From NCBI GenBank assembly GCA_023419175.1, contig JAEZYG010000069.1, positions 1 to 26,625 of the forward strand: a stretch of DNA of 26,625 nt. The letters run 5' to 3'. Made by a program: the position numbers and the translations under genes. The notes beneath the pieces were generated by a model. It searched no databases. It worked only from the letters and a program-made list of their open reading frames with translations, and was not told the DNA's origin. This document shows, in pieces, positions 1-7,312 of the stretch; the stretch's first letter is position 1; each line of letters opens with the position of its first letter. The stretch is from Actinomycetes bacterium. Its GTDB lineage: Bacteria > Actinomycetota > Actinomycetes > Propionibacteriales > Propionibacteriaceae.

Positions 1-158
1 TAGATCTCCCATAGCGAGACCCATCGATAGTTTCCTGAGAGGAGGAGAAGGAAAGCTACGCCAGCAGCACACCCATTCCATAGAGGATGGGCGAGGGATA
101 GCTGGACGATTGTGACCGCCATCACCACTAAAGCGATTGCTCGAATGTCATATTTCAC
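1..158 (-). CDS. ECF transporter T component (EcfT/CbiQ-like), N-terminal part only
   Basis: This is the start of a membrane protein that runs off the left edge, with 52 codons visible. It begins with a GTG at 158-156 that overlaps the end of the upstream ATPase gene by 11 bases, as expected for a translationally coupled operon gene. The visible part is strongly hydrophobic: one segment around residues 7-22 (IALVVMAVTIVQLSLA) and a second around 29-41 (NGCAAGVAFLLLL), separated by a short loop. ECF transporters need a T (scaffold) protein next to the ATPases and the S component, and the order S - ATPase - T is common, for example in ykoEDC. The T assignment therefore rests on position plus the membrane pattern. 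The coupling motifs (Ala-Arg-Gly type) of the C-terminal half lie outside the window, so family membership is inferred and not seen. Confidence 0.6.
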   Translation of the reverse strand, partial: MKYDIRAIALVVMAVTIVQLSLAHPLWNGCAAGVAFLLLLSGNYRWVSLWEI

Positions 159-1860
159 GACGTACCCCGCAATCGGCGAGAGCTTGTCCGATCTCGAGAG
201 GAGACGCCGATACATTATCTCCACCGTAGTGCTGGTATATCCTGCCCATCTCGGTGGAAAGAATATGACGGCTGGATCCGAGTTCAACGATCTTCCCACC
301 CTCTAGGTGGACGATCTGATCGGCATAGCGAGCCGCACAATCCAGATCGTGAGTAATCATGACGATCGCCATTCCCCGTTTCGCACATGCCGATATGGCA
401 TTCATCACAGTTAAGGAGTCATATGCATCTAGTCCAGCAGTCGGCTCATCGAAGCAGATCAGGCGACGTCCAGGAATCATGAGAGCTGTTCCCATAGCGA
501 GACGGCGGCGTTGTGAAGCGGATAAAACCAAAGGATTAACCCCTCGCACAGATGAGAGATCGAATAGGTCAAGCACCTCATCAATCCTGGTCGCTATCTG
601 CTCACGGGAAAGACAATATCGCTGCAATCCATAGGCTAATTCTTCCTCTACCGTCCGACAAAAGAGCTGGTGATCGGGATTTTGAAGGACGGTTCCCACC
701 AAAGAGCTCACCTGATAGATATCCGATGAGCTGATATCTCGTCTACCGATGACGATCCGTCCACGATCGGGGGGAATCGTGGCATTCAAGGTTGCCATCA
801 ACGTGCTCTTTCCAGCGCCATTCGACCCGATAATCGCTGTGATCTGTCCAGAACAAAGAGTAAATGAACAATCTTCAATAGCTGCTTGTTGGGCGTTGGG
901 ATAGCGATATGTCACCCCTTCTATCGAAGCGATTTCCTCTCCTGGCTCATCACACGACCTCTTGGATAGACCCATGCTCATAGATGCAGGATCGATACGA
1001 AGAAATCTGTCGATGAACGATATCGTCTGTTCATATCCTTCAGGGAAAAGATCCTCATCGGCTAAAAGGCGATATCCATAGATAGATTCCAGTCTTTCGA
1101 TCATCGCTACGCACATCTCGAGTGCAGCAGGAAGGATAATCCTATGCCGATATGCCTGAGCGATCAGCCGACGACTCATTCTCTTCTGCCCATGGGCGAT
1201 CAAAGATCCCCCATTGAGAAGATGACATGTGGATGAATCGAGGCTTTCACTTAGCCGAGTGGAGGCAGTAATAGCGCATAATCCCTCATTGAGATGAAGA
1301 TTCTTAAGCAGATCTCGGCTATGACGATAGGTCTCAGGATCAAGAGTCGTCATAGCTTCGTCATAGAAGATCACCTGCGGACGCGCAGCTATCGCTGAAG
1401 CGATAGCTACTCTTTGCTGTTCGCCTCCCGACAGTGTTGCCAAATCTCGGTAGATCAGATGCCCCACATCGACCATCTCGCACACACGTGTGATCTCGCG
1501 GCGGATTTTATCGAGAGGCATTTTTCTCATCTGGAGAGCGATTCCAACGGTTTGCTCCACAGTCTGTCCGATAAAAAGGCTTGTCGGATCCTGAGGGACG
1601 ATCCCGATATGGCGTGAAATCGTCTGCGGACGGTAAAGAGCTAAATCGGCTCCATCCAGCTTCACTCGTCCTTCAAGGTCCACCGATCTGAGATGGGATA
1701 TCAATCCCGATCCTGTCAAGATCATCGAGGTCTTTCCACTACCTGCACCGCCAAGAATGCTATGAGGAGTGGAAAGATCCATCTGCACAGAAAGATTCAG
1801 CGAATCCTTCTGTGACGCAGGATAACGCAGACGGATATCCTCCCAAGACAAGATGGACAT
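148..1860 (-). CDS. ECF transporter energising subunit, two fused ABC ATPase domains
   Basis: Cytoplasmic ATPase that drives vitamin or metabolite uptake through a partner T protein and S component. It is 570 aa, about twice a single EcfA, and holds two ABC domains. N domain: Walker A GGAGSGKTS near residues 38-46, Q-loop Q90, signature LSGGEQ 143-148, Walker B VIFYDE 163-168. C domain: Walker A GSNGAGKST 345-353, Q393, Walker B LICFDE 467-472, and an H-loop in MITHDLD. Two elements are degenerate: the N-domain H-loop reads ITAS with no His, and the C-domain signature reads LSASQ. Both fall in the same composite ATP site, so one site is probably weak or non-hydrolytic. The ATG at 1860 lacks a clear Shine-Dalgarno sequence, but it is the only start that keeps the first ABC strand. 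It lies 25 bases after the S gene and overlaps the T gene. Fused ATPases of this layout include YkoD (HMP/thiamine); the substrate here is not determined. Confidence 0.9.
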   Translation of the reverse strand: MSILSWEDIRLRYPASQKDSLNLSVQMDLSTPHSILGGAGSGKTSMILTGSGLISHLRSVDLEGRVKLDGADLALYRPQTISRHIGIVPQDPTSLFIGQTVEQTVGIALQMRKMPLDKIRREITRVCEMVDVGHLIYRDLATLSGGEQQRVAIASAIAARPQVIFYDEAMTTLDPETYRHSRDLLKNLHLNEGLCAITASTRLSESLDSSTCHLLNGGSLIAHGQKRMSRRLIAQAYRHRIILPAALEMCVAMIERLESIYGYRLLADEDLFPEGYEQTISFIDRFLRIDPASMSMGLSKRSCDEPGEEIASIEGVTYRYPNAQQAAIEDCSFTLCSGQITAIIGSNGAGKSTLMATLNATIPPDRGRIVIGRRDISSSDIYQVSSLVGTVLQNPDHQLFCRTVEEELAYGLQRYCLSREQIATRIDEVLDLFDLSSVRGVNPLVLSASQRRRLAMGTALMIPGRRLICFDEPTAGLDAYDSLTVMNAISACAKRGMAIVMITHDLDCAARYADQIVHLEGGKIVELGSSRHILSTEMGRIYQHYGGDNVSASPLEIGQALADCGVRREI

Positions 1861-1885
1861 GGTGAGGCGAAGCTAACTATCAGAA

Positions 1886-2416
1886 CTATTGATCGAGCAG
1901 ATGAGTCCCTCTCAATACAAGCCATGCACATGCAGCTATCGTCACATTGATGATAGATGCAACCAATAATGGGAGGAGATTTGCTACATAAGCTGCCCAT
2001 CCAGCGATCGGAACCATGATGAGGTTGAGAATAAAGGTTGTCCATATGACAGCAGCGATGCAGCCCATAACCCAGCCGAACTTTCCACAACGGCGGAAAG
2101 GAGAGATCAGCCAAGCCGAAACTGCCATCCCAATAGCAATCGCACTATGGACGGGCAAGCTGAGAGGGAATCCAGTTAAACCAGCACTGAGAAGATGACC
2201 AACACCTGCACAAACCGCTCCCATCCAGCCGCTAAAACCGAGAGCTACCAGATATCCCGGAGCTGAATCTAAGGCGATCGTCCCCACTCCAGAAGGAATT
2301 TTTATCAATGATCCCACAGCAGCCAAAGCGATAAAGACCGCCATGACAGCGACGTGTTTGGCGCTCACTCGTGTCTTTACAGCATCGGGATCGCGATCGG
2401 ATAGAGAGGTGCTCAC
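1886..2416 (-). CDS. ECF transporter substrate-binding S component (substrate unknown)
   Basis: Small integral membrane protein of 176 aa with about five or six hydrophobic segments starting near residue 25 (VAVMAVFIALAAVGSLI). It is expected to bind the transported vitamin or precursor and to dock on the ECF T/ATPase module. A central stretch, IPSGVGTIALDSAPGYLVAL followed by GHLLSAGLTGFPLSLPVH, has the look of S components of the cobalamin-precursor or related vitamin class. I recognise the general family and not a specific substrate; CblT-like, thiamine-related and other specificities remain open. The GTG start at 2416 is preceded by a good GGAGG and overlaps the gntR stop by four bases (GTGA), so the gene is translationally coupled to its regulator. 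The order gntR - S - ATPase - T argues that the GntR protein senses the substrate or its product. Confidence 0.8.
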   Translation of the reverse strand: MSTSLSDRDPDAVKTRVSAKHVAVMAVFIALAAVGSLIKIPSGVGTIALDSAPGYLVALGFSGWMGAVCAGVGHLLSAGLTGFPLSLPVHSAIAIGMAVSAWLISPFRRCGKFGWVMGCIAAVIWTTFILNLIMVPIAGWAAYVANLLPLLVASIINVTIAACAWLVLRGTHLLDQ

Positions 2417-3117
2417 ACTTGCCTCCGCAAATAGTAGGTAGGTTCGTAGGATTTCACCCAGATCTGGGCGCTTTCAATAGGTGTAGACGAAACGTCATAG
2501 GCGAGACGTTTAATCATCAGTGTCTTCTCTTCCTTCTGAAGACCTAAAGATCGAGCGATCGCAGGATCGGGAAGGTCGAGACAGAGACGATCTGAGACGG
2601 CATCGACTGCATGATCGAGATGAATCAAACGCTGATAGATCGATAGATCATCATTGAGCATTTGCACTCTCATTCCACCAAAAAGACGTAGAGGAAAGCG
2701 TGAGATGCTGACAGAAACGGGAATATCGTCTGCCGTATGAATACGTGTAAGGACAACAATCCTTCGATCTGATTCCAATGTAAAGATCGTGGCAATATCC
2801 TCATCGGCTTCTTCGATTGTCACATCGCTTCGAATACAGCCTGGAGTTTTTCCATCTGCTTCGATCATTGCATTGATGCTCAATATATTTTCACAAGGTG
2901 TTCGTGGGGCGACTCTGGTTCCATTTCCTCGATCGATGACGAGTCGTTTTTCGATGACGAGATCTCCAATGGCTTTGCGAATCGTCGTCCGCGATACCTG
3001 ATAGTCCTCGATAAGTTGGTGTTCGGCAGGAAGATATTCTCCTTCCGTCCACTCACCGGATTCAATGCGCTCACATAGATCGCGTTTGATACGCATATAG
3101 AGTGGCTCGGACGCCAT
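2413..3117 (-). CDS. GntR family transcriptional regulator with UTRA effector domain
   Basis: DNA-binding regulator of 234 aa. The N-terminal winged helix-turn-helix covers about residues 5-72 and has the family pattern: PLYMRIKRDLCERIESGEW, then LPAEHQLIEDYQVSRTTIRKA, then GTRVAP. The remainder (about 90-230) matches a UTRA/HutC effector-binding fold, ending with ESAQIWVKSYEPTYYLRR. It is the first gene of the minus-strand ECF operon, and its stop overlaps the S-component start. The ATG at 3117 follows a strong AGGAGGT at 3121-3127. A perfect inverted repeat at 3132-3147, just upstream of that ribosome-binding site, is the obvious candidate operator, which would make it autoregulated. It may also control the divergent transketolase-like gene. 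The effector is unknown; in this family effectors are usually small sugars, amino-acid derivatives or phosphorylated metabolites. Confidence 0.92.
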   Translation of the reverse strand: MASEPLYMRIKRDLCERIESGEWTEGEYLPAEHQLIEDYQVSRTTIRKAIGDLVIEKRLVIDRGNGTRVAPRTPCENILSINAMIEADGKTPGCIRSDVTIEEADEDIATIFTLESDRRIVVLTRIHTADDIPVSVSISRFPLRLFGGMRVQMLNDDLSIYQRLIHLDHAVDAVSDRLCLDLPDPAIARSLGLQKEEKTLMIKRLAYDVSSTPIESAQIWVKSYEPTYYLRRQV

Positions 3118-3120
3118 CGC

Positions 3121-3127
3121 ACCTCCT
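3121..3127 (-). promoter_or_regulatory. Strong ribosome-binding site of gntR
   Basis: On the minus strand this reads AGGAGGT, three bases before the gntR ATG at 3117. It fixes that start and contrasts with several genes in the window that have no such site. Confidence 0.7.
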
Positions 3128-3131
3128 AGAG

Positions 3132-3147
3132 ATCATGACATCATGAT
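3132..3147. promoter_or_regulatory. Candidate GntR operator, perfect 7-2-7 palindrome
   Basis: ATCATGA - CA - TCATGAT is a perfect 7-bp inverted repeat with a 2-bp spacer, 14 bases upstream of the gntR start codon and inside the divergent gntR/transketolase-like intergenic region. Dimeric GntR proteins bind palindromes of this size, and autoregulation from such a position is usual. Assignment to this particular regulator is inferred from position. The repeat does not match the best-known HutC-type consensus, so the protein may have its own specificity. Confidence 0.55.
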
Positions 3148-3170
3148 TAATTCTTCTCCAGAGTAGCGAT

Positions 3171-3193
3171 CTAGGCGTCGGATGACCACCTAG
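3171..3193. repeat. Imperfect inverted repeat in the divergent promoter region
   Basis: CTAGG at 3171-3175 pairs with CCTAG at 3189-3193, with an inner GTC/GAC pair. It lies mid-way between the gntR and transketolase-like start codons and could be a second protein-binding site. It differs in sequence from the 3132-3147 palindrome, so it is not simply another copy. Confidence 0.3.
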
Positions 3194-3285
3194 TCGGGAA
3201 AATTTTCATATCGCCTGATGGATAATCCTTCACTCTTTACAATGGGTGGTGCATTCACTGCGGAAGCAACCTCACCGACTTGAAG

Positions 3286-3320
3286 CCGATGAGTGATACT
3301 CACACAAAGGAGTGAGAATG
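3286..3320 (+). promoter_or_regulatory. Leader with competing hairpins over the ribosome-binding site
   Basis: Two hairpins share bases. Hairpin A pairs TGAGT (3290-3294) with ACTCA (3298-3302). Hairpin B pairs CTCAC (3299-3303) with GTGAG (3312-3316) and puts the AAAGGAG ribosome-binding site in its loop. Hairpin B can extend past one A/A mismatch by two pairs into the start codon (3318-3320). Because A and B cannot form together, this looks like a translation switch. No known riboswitch consensus was recognised in the preceding 100 bases. Confidence 0.4.
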
Positions 3321-5642
3321 GCTCTAGACGAGACGATCACCGCACTTGAAGATATCCAGCAACGCGTTCTATGGCTCTCAACGAATATGATCGATGTCGC
3401 CAACCATCATCGTCATCGCACCGATACTTTGAAAGTTGGAGGACATCAGGCATCGTGTGCCTCGATGGTGACCATGATGACCGCTCTATATTTTCACTAT
3501 CTCGATGCCCATGATTATGTGGCGGTTAAACCCCACGGGGCGCCTGTCCTGCATGCTATCAACTATCTTCTAGAAGATCTTGACGAAAGTTATCTGAGCC
3601 GTCTGCGTCATTTTGGAGGTTTGCAAGCCTATCCTTCTCGGACGAAAGATCCTGATCGCGTTGATTTTTCCACAGGATCTGTAGGGTTAGGGCCTGCCGC
3701 TACGATCTTTTCTGCCTATGCTCGCGCCTATGTCGATGCCCATTTTTCCCCTCGCCCGCGATCTCGTTTCATCTCGATTCTTGGAGATGCTGAGCTGGAT
3801 GAAGGCAATATTTGGGAAGCTGTTCACGATCCTCAAACACCTCATCTCAATCAGCTTCGCTGGCTGGTCGACTTCAACCGTCAATCCCTTGATCGGATCG
3901 TGCCCGATATGCGTATCTCTCCGTGGACATCGGCATTCAGCGCTCATGGTTGGGATGTGCAGATCGTCAAATACGGTTCGCGTCTGCGTAAAGCCTTCCA
4001 CGATCCAGGTGGAGATATCTTGCATCAATGGATCGATCAGATGCCCAATGAGCATTATCAATCTCTTTTCAGCTGTCCTCTTGACGATATTCGTTCCCGT
4101 TTCCTTGAGGGCGCCCCTTATGAGATGAAACATATTGTCAGCGATTACGATGATGCCTCTCTCAAAGCCCTTGTCACCGATCTTGGCGGTCACGATATGA
4201 CAACTGTCATCGAGGCTTTAGAGGCGAGCGAGCGCAGCGATTCCCCTTCAGTGATCTTCTTCTATACCCATAAGGGATGGGGACTGCCTACTGTGGGGAA
4301 TCCTCGTAATCATTCGGCTGTTCTCAGCGATGAGCAATTCCATTCCTATCGAGAAAGCATCGGTGTCGATCCGAATAGACCCTGGGCACGTTTTGATCCT
4401 CACTGTCCAGCGGGACGTCTCATCCGTTCACGTATCGACCATCTCAAACGTCCGCTGGAGAGAGCGAGCGAAAAGATCTCAATTCCGATCTCGTCTGGAA
4501 TTAAGATTTCCTCACATGGCAGCACTCAAGCTGGATTCGGCCATATTTTGACCGCTCTTGGACGCGATGAACGAATCGCTCGTTTGATGGTTACCACTGC
4601 CCCCGATGTTGCAACGTCAACGAATTTGGCTGGCTGGATCAATAAATTCGGTGTTTTTACCGCCACTCATCGCAGAGAATGGATCCCCGATCCTCTCTTA
4701 CGGTGGAGGGAAAGTCCTCATGGACGACATATCGAATTGGGGATCGCAGAGATGAATTTCTTCACCTTACTCGCAGCTTTGGGGCTGAGTAAGGACTTTT
4801 CTTCCCAGACTCTCCTTCCTATCGGCACCGTCTACGATCCTTTCATCTGTCGCGGATTAGATGCTCTCATTTATGCTTCTTATCTTGGGGCGAGTTTTAT
4901 CGTTGCAGGGACTCCCTCTGGCGTGACCTTAGCTCCTGAAGGCGGCGCTCACCAATCATCGATTACCGCCTCTATCGGCATTGAATTACCCGGTATCACC
5001 ATGGACGAACCAGCCTATATTCAGGCTCTTGATTGGCTTCTTTGCGATCAACTTTCATCGGTTGCCTCGAGCGATTCAACTCATCCCCATATCGGATATA
5101 TGCGTTTGACAACGCGCTCAATCGATCAGGGCCCCTTTGCAAAAGCTGTTGAACGTTTCGGTTCAGAAGATCTTCGGCGTTATATATGTCAAGGTGCATA
5201 TGAATTAATACCTTTCACCCATCCAAAGAATTCATCGCAGGTGACGATCGTCGCCTCAGGTGCGATCATGCCCGAAGCGATCGAGGCTGTACAGATCCTC
5301 ACCGATGAAGGAATTGATGCTCGCATCGTTGATATCTGTTCTCCTGGACGTATCTATCGAGCCTGGAATGAGGCAATTCGGACAGGAATCAGCCAAGCTC
5401 GTCCAGCGAAAATCCCCGATATTCTCTCCCGCTGGTTTGAACCCCACGAAGCGATTGTCACTGTCCACGATGCCTCCTCCCATGCCCTGGCATGGATCGG
5501 TTCAGCAGTTCAGGCTAGGAAAACGATCAGTTTAGGGGTGGACGCCTTCGGTCAATCTGGAGCCATCGCAGATCTTTATAGAGCTCATCTGATCGATGCA
5601 GAATCGATCGTCAACGCTTCCCTGATAGCTATCGATGCATAA
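3318..5642 (+). CDS. Transketolase / pyruvate dehydrogenase E1 (AceE)-like ThDP enzyme
   Basis: Thiamine-diphosphate-dependent enzyme of 774 aa related to AceE-type E1 and transketolase. Numbered from the ATG at 3318: GGHQAS 41-46, DFSTGSVGLG 116-125, and the ThDP/Mg motif GDAELDEGN 156-164 ending in DFN 185-187. Then come KGWGLPTVGNPRNH, the pyrimidine-domain ELGIAEMNFF with probable catalytic Glu478, and a transketolase C-terminal domain with DAFGQSG. It is shorter than a normal AceE (about 890 aa), and no E2 or E3 genes lie nearby, so a role in the classical pyruvate dehydrogenase complex is doubtful. Homologues in actinobacteria and alphaproteobacteria are annotated simply as transketolase. 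An in-frame GTG at 3312 was rejected because it overlaps the AAAGGAG ribosome-binding site of the ATG at 3318. Its position opposite a GntR/ECF operon suggests shared control; the true substrate is unknown. Confidence 0.88.
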   Translation: MALDETITALEDIQQRVLWLSTNMIDVANHHRHRTDTLKVGGHQASCASMVTMMTALYFHYLDAHDYVAVKPHGAPVLHAINYLLEDLDESYLSRLRHFGGLQAYPSRTKDPDRVDFSTGSVGLGPAATIFSAYARAYVDAHFSPRPRSRFISILGDAELDEGNIWEAVHDPQTPHLNQLRWLVDFNRQSLDRIVPDMRISPWTSAFSAHGWDVQIVKYGSRLRKAFHDPGGDILHQWIDQMPNEHYQSLFSCPLDDIRSRFLEGAPYEMKHIVSDYDDASLKALVTDLGGHDMTTVIEALEASERSDSPSVIFFYTHKGWGLPTVGNPRNHSAVLSDEQFHSYRESIGVDPNRPWARFDPHCPAGRLIRSRIDHLKRPLERASEKISIPISSGIKISSHGSTQAGFGHILTALGRDERIARLMVTTAPDVATSTNLAGWINKFGVFTATHRREWIPDPLLRWRESPHGRHIELGIAEMNFFTLLAALGLSKDFSSQTLLPIGTVYDPFICRGLDALIYASYLGASFIVAGTPSGVTLAPEGGAHQSSITASIGIELPGITMDEPAYIQALDWLLCDQLSSVASSDSTHPHIGYMRLTTRSIDQGPFAKAVERFGSEDLRRYICQGAYELIPFTHPKNSSQVTIVASGAIMPEAIEAVQILTDEGIDARIVDICSPGRIYRAWNEAIRTGISQARPAKIPDILSRWFEPHEAIVTVHDASSHALAWIGSAVQARKTISLGVDAFGQSGAIADLYRAHLIDAESIVNASLIAIDA

Positions 5643-5645
5643 ATG

Positions 5646-5678
5646 AAAGATCCCGCGCTGATAACGCACGGGATCTTT
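5646..5678. terminator. Bidirectional terminator between converging genes
   Basis: A perfect 10-bp stem, AAAGATCCCG paired with CGGGATCTTT, with a 13-base loop. The A/T-rich ends make it work in both directions. It sits between the stop of the transketolase-like gene (5642) and the stop of glyS (5696), which converge here. Confidence 0.8.
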
Positions 5679-5695
5679 GACAAGAAAAGGTATCG

Positions 5696-7081
5696 TTAAC
5701 CGATCAGACGCTCGGCGAGGTATCCCTTGACCTGGCTGATCGCAACCCGCTCTTGAGCCATCGTGTCTCGATTGCGGATGGTCACCGCCTCATCATCGAG
5801 GGTATCGAAATCGACAGTGACGCAATAGGGAGTGCCGATCTCATCTTGACGACGATAACGCTTGCCGATAGCTTGGGCATCGTCGAAATCAACATTCCAA
5901 TTTTTCCTCAGTTCCGCTGCTAAATCGCGAGCCTTCGGGGAAAGTTTCTCCCCTCTGCTGAGAGGAAGAACAGCAGCTTTCACCGGAGCGAGACGAGGAT
6001 CGAGTTTCAATACGACTCGTTTATCCACGCCACCTTTCGCATTGGGAGCCTCATCTTCGGCATAGGCTTCCACCATGAACGCCATCAAAGAGCGGGTCAG
6101 CCCTGCTGAGGGTTCGATAACATAAGGGGTGTAGTGACGGTTATTTGCCTGGTCATAATATTCCAAAGCTGTTCCAGAATGCTGTGAATGGGTTCCCAAA
6201 TCGAAATCGGTACGATTGGCAATTCCTTCCAGCTCTCCCCACTCAGAACCAGCGAAACCAAAACGGTATTCGATATCGACAGTACGCTTGGAATAGTGAG
6301 AGAGCTTCTCTTTGGGATGCTCGTAAAAGCGAAGATTCTCGCTACTGATACCCAGATCTGTATACCACTGGTAGCGAGTATCAATCCAATGCTGATGCCA
6401 GTGATCATCGGTGCCAGGCTCGACGAAAAATTCCAATTCCATCTGTTCGAATTCTCGTGTACGGAAGATGAAATTGCCAGGTGTGATCTCATTCCTGAAA
6501 GATTTACCGACCTGAGCGATGCCGAAGGGAGGTTTCTGCCGGGTGGCGTTGAGCACATTCTTAAAGTTGACGAAAATACCTTGTGCAGTTTCTGGACGCA
6601 TATAGTGCAGTCCCGATTCGTCTTGAATCGGTCCTAGATAGGTTTTCAACATCATGTTGAAATCGCGAGGCTCGGTGAACTGTCCGCGTGTACCGCAGTT
6701 CGGACAAGGGATGATGGCGAGCTCGACGCTATCGGGATCATCGACACCCTTACGCGATGCATATTCTTCTTGAAGTTGATCGGCACGATAGCGTTTGTGA
6801 CAGCTCAAACATTCGACGAGAGGATCGTTAAATACCGAGACGTGACCAGAGGCCACCCATACCTCTTTTGGCAAGATGATTGAAGAGTCCAAGCCGACAA
6901 CATCTCCACGGCTGGTCACCATGGTATGCCACCACTGCCTTTTGATATTCTCCTTCAATTCCACGCCGAGGGGACCGTAATCCCAGGCGGCACGGGTTCC
7001 TCCATAGATTTCACCGCAGGGAAAGACAAATCCGCGCCTCTTGCACAGATTGATAACCTTGTCGAGTTGAGATTCAGCCAT
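5696..7081 (-). CDS. glyS: Glycine--tRNA ligase (single-chain dimeric type)
   Basis: Charges tRNA-Gly with glycine in the cytoplasm. The protein is 461 aa, normal for the bacterial single-polypeptide class II enzyme found in actinobacteria, and not the alpha/beta type of E. coli. Visible features: the N-terminal catalytic start with FPCGEIYGG and WDYGPLG, a four-cysteine zinc insertion (CLSC then CPNC), motif 2 around GKSFRNEITPGNFIFRTREF, motif 3 around PYVIEPSAGLTRSLMAF, and a C-terminal anticodon-binding domain from about residue 350. The ATG at 7081 gives the canonical N-terminus; the ribosome-binding site is weak (GAAAGAG). It is divergent from zur, as in mycobacteria (glyS next to zur), and ends at a shared terminator with the transketolase-like gene. 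Confidence 0.97.
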   Translation of the reverse strand: MAESQLDKVINLCKRRGFVFPCGEIYGGTRAAWDYGPLGVELKENIKRQWWHTMVTSRGDVVGLDSSIILPKEVWVASGHVSVFNDPLVECLSCHKRYRADQLQEEYASRKGVDDPDSVELAIIPCPNCGTRGQFTEPRDFNMMLKTYLGPIQDESGLHYMRPETAQGIFVNFKNVLNATRQKPPFGIAQVGKSFRNEITPGNFIFRTREFEQMELEFFVEPGTDDHWHQHWIDTRYQWYTDLGISSENLRFYEHPKEKLSHYSKRTVDIEYRFGFAGSEWGELEGIANRTDFDLGTHSQHSGTALEYYDQANNRHYTPYVIEPSAGLTRSLMAFMVEAYAEDEAPNAKGGVDKRVVLKLDPRLAPVKAAVLPLSRGEKLSPKARDLAAELRKNWNVDFDDAQAIGKRYRRQDEIGTPYCVTVDFDTLDDEAVTIRNRDTMAQERVAISQVKGYLAERLIG

Positions 7082-7266
7082 TGAGATGCTCTTTCACTTG
7101 ATGGTGCCGATACCTGGCTGGCATCGACGCTTGACCCGAGCAGGGCGATAGCCACACTCAGAGTATCGCTGTTCAAGATAATTCCTAAAGTAGACGCACC
7201 CTCTCAGCGAAACCGCGTCATCGTCTAGCGGGAAAATCTTTTTTCTGAACGCCAACTGGTAACCTC

Positions 7267-7296
7267 TTGCCCAGATGAGATAGCCAAACATATCAG
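7267..7296 (+). promoter_or_regulatory. Possible zur promoter
   Basis: TTGCCC at 7267-7272 and TATCAG at 7291-7296 are 18 bp apart and lie 17 bases before the zur ATG. They are partial matches to -35 and -10 elements. No clear Zur box palindrome was seen in the 231-bp glyS/zur gap (7082-7312), which otherwise shows only short scattered inverted repeats such as GCGATA/TATCGC. Confidence 0.3.
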
Positions 7297-7312
7297 CGAT
7301 GGGAAAGAATTG

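Noticed and set aside
3312..3317. GTG at 3312 as start of the transketolase-like gene
   Set aside because: It overlaps the AAAGGAG ribosome-binding site that serves the ATG at 3318.
3687..4193. 168-codon open frame on the minus strand inside the transketolase-like gene
   Set aside because: It lies wholly within a conserved gene and its translation resembles no protein family; a shadow of the codon pattern.
7200..7225. GCTGAGAGGGTGCG on the minus strand upstream of glyS resembles part of a TPP riboswitch
   Set aside because: The other conserved blocks (ACCCTTGAACCTGAT and the GGGTAATGCCAGCG part) are absent, and glyS is not a thiamine gene.
7082..7312. tRNA gene or T-box in the glyS/zur gap
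   Set aside because: No cloverleaf pattern, no GTTCGA-type T-loop in the right context and no T-box TGGNACCGCG sequence were found on either strand.
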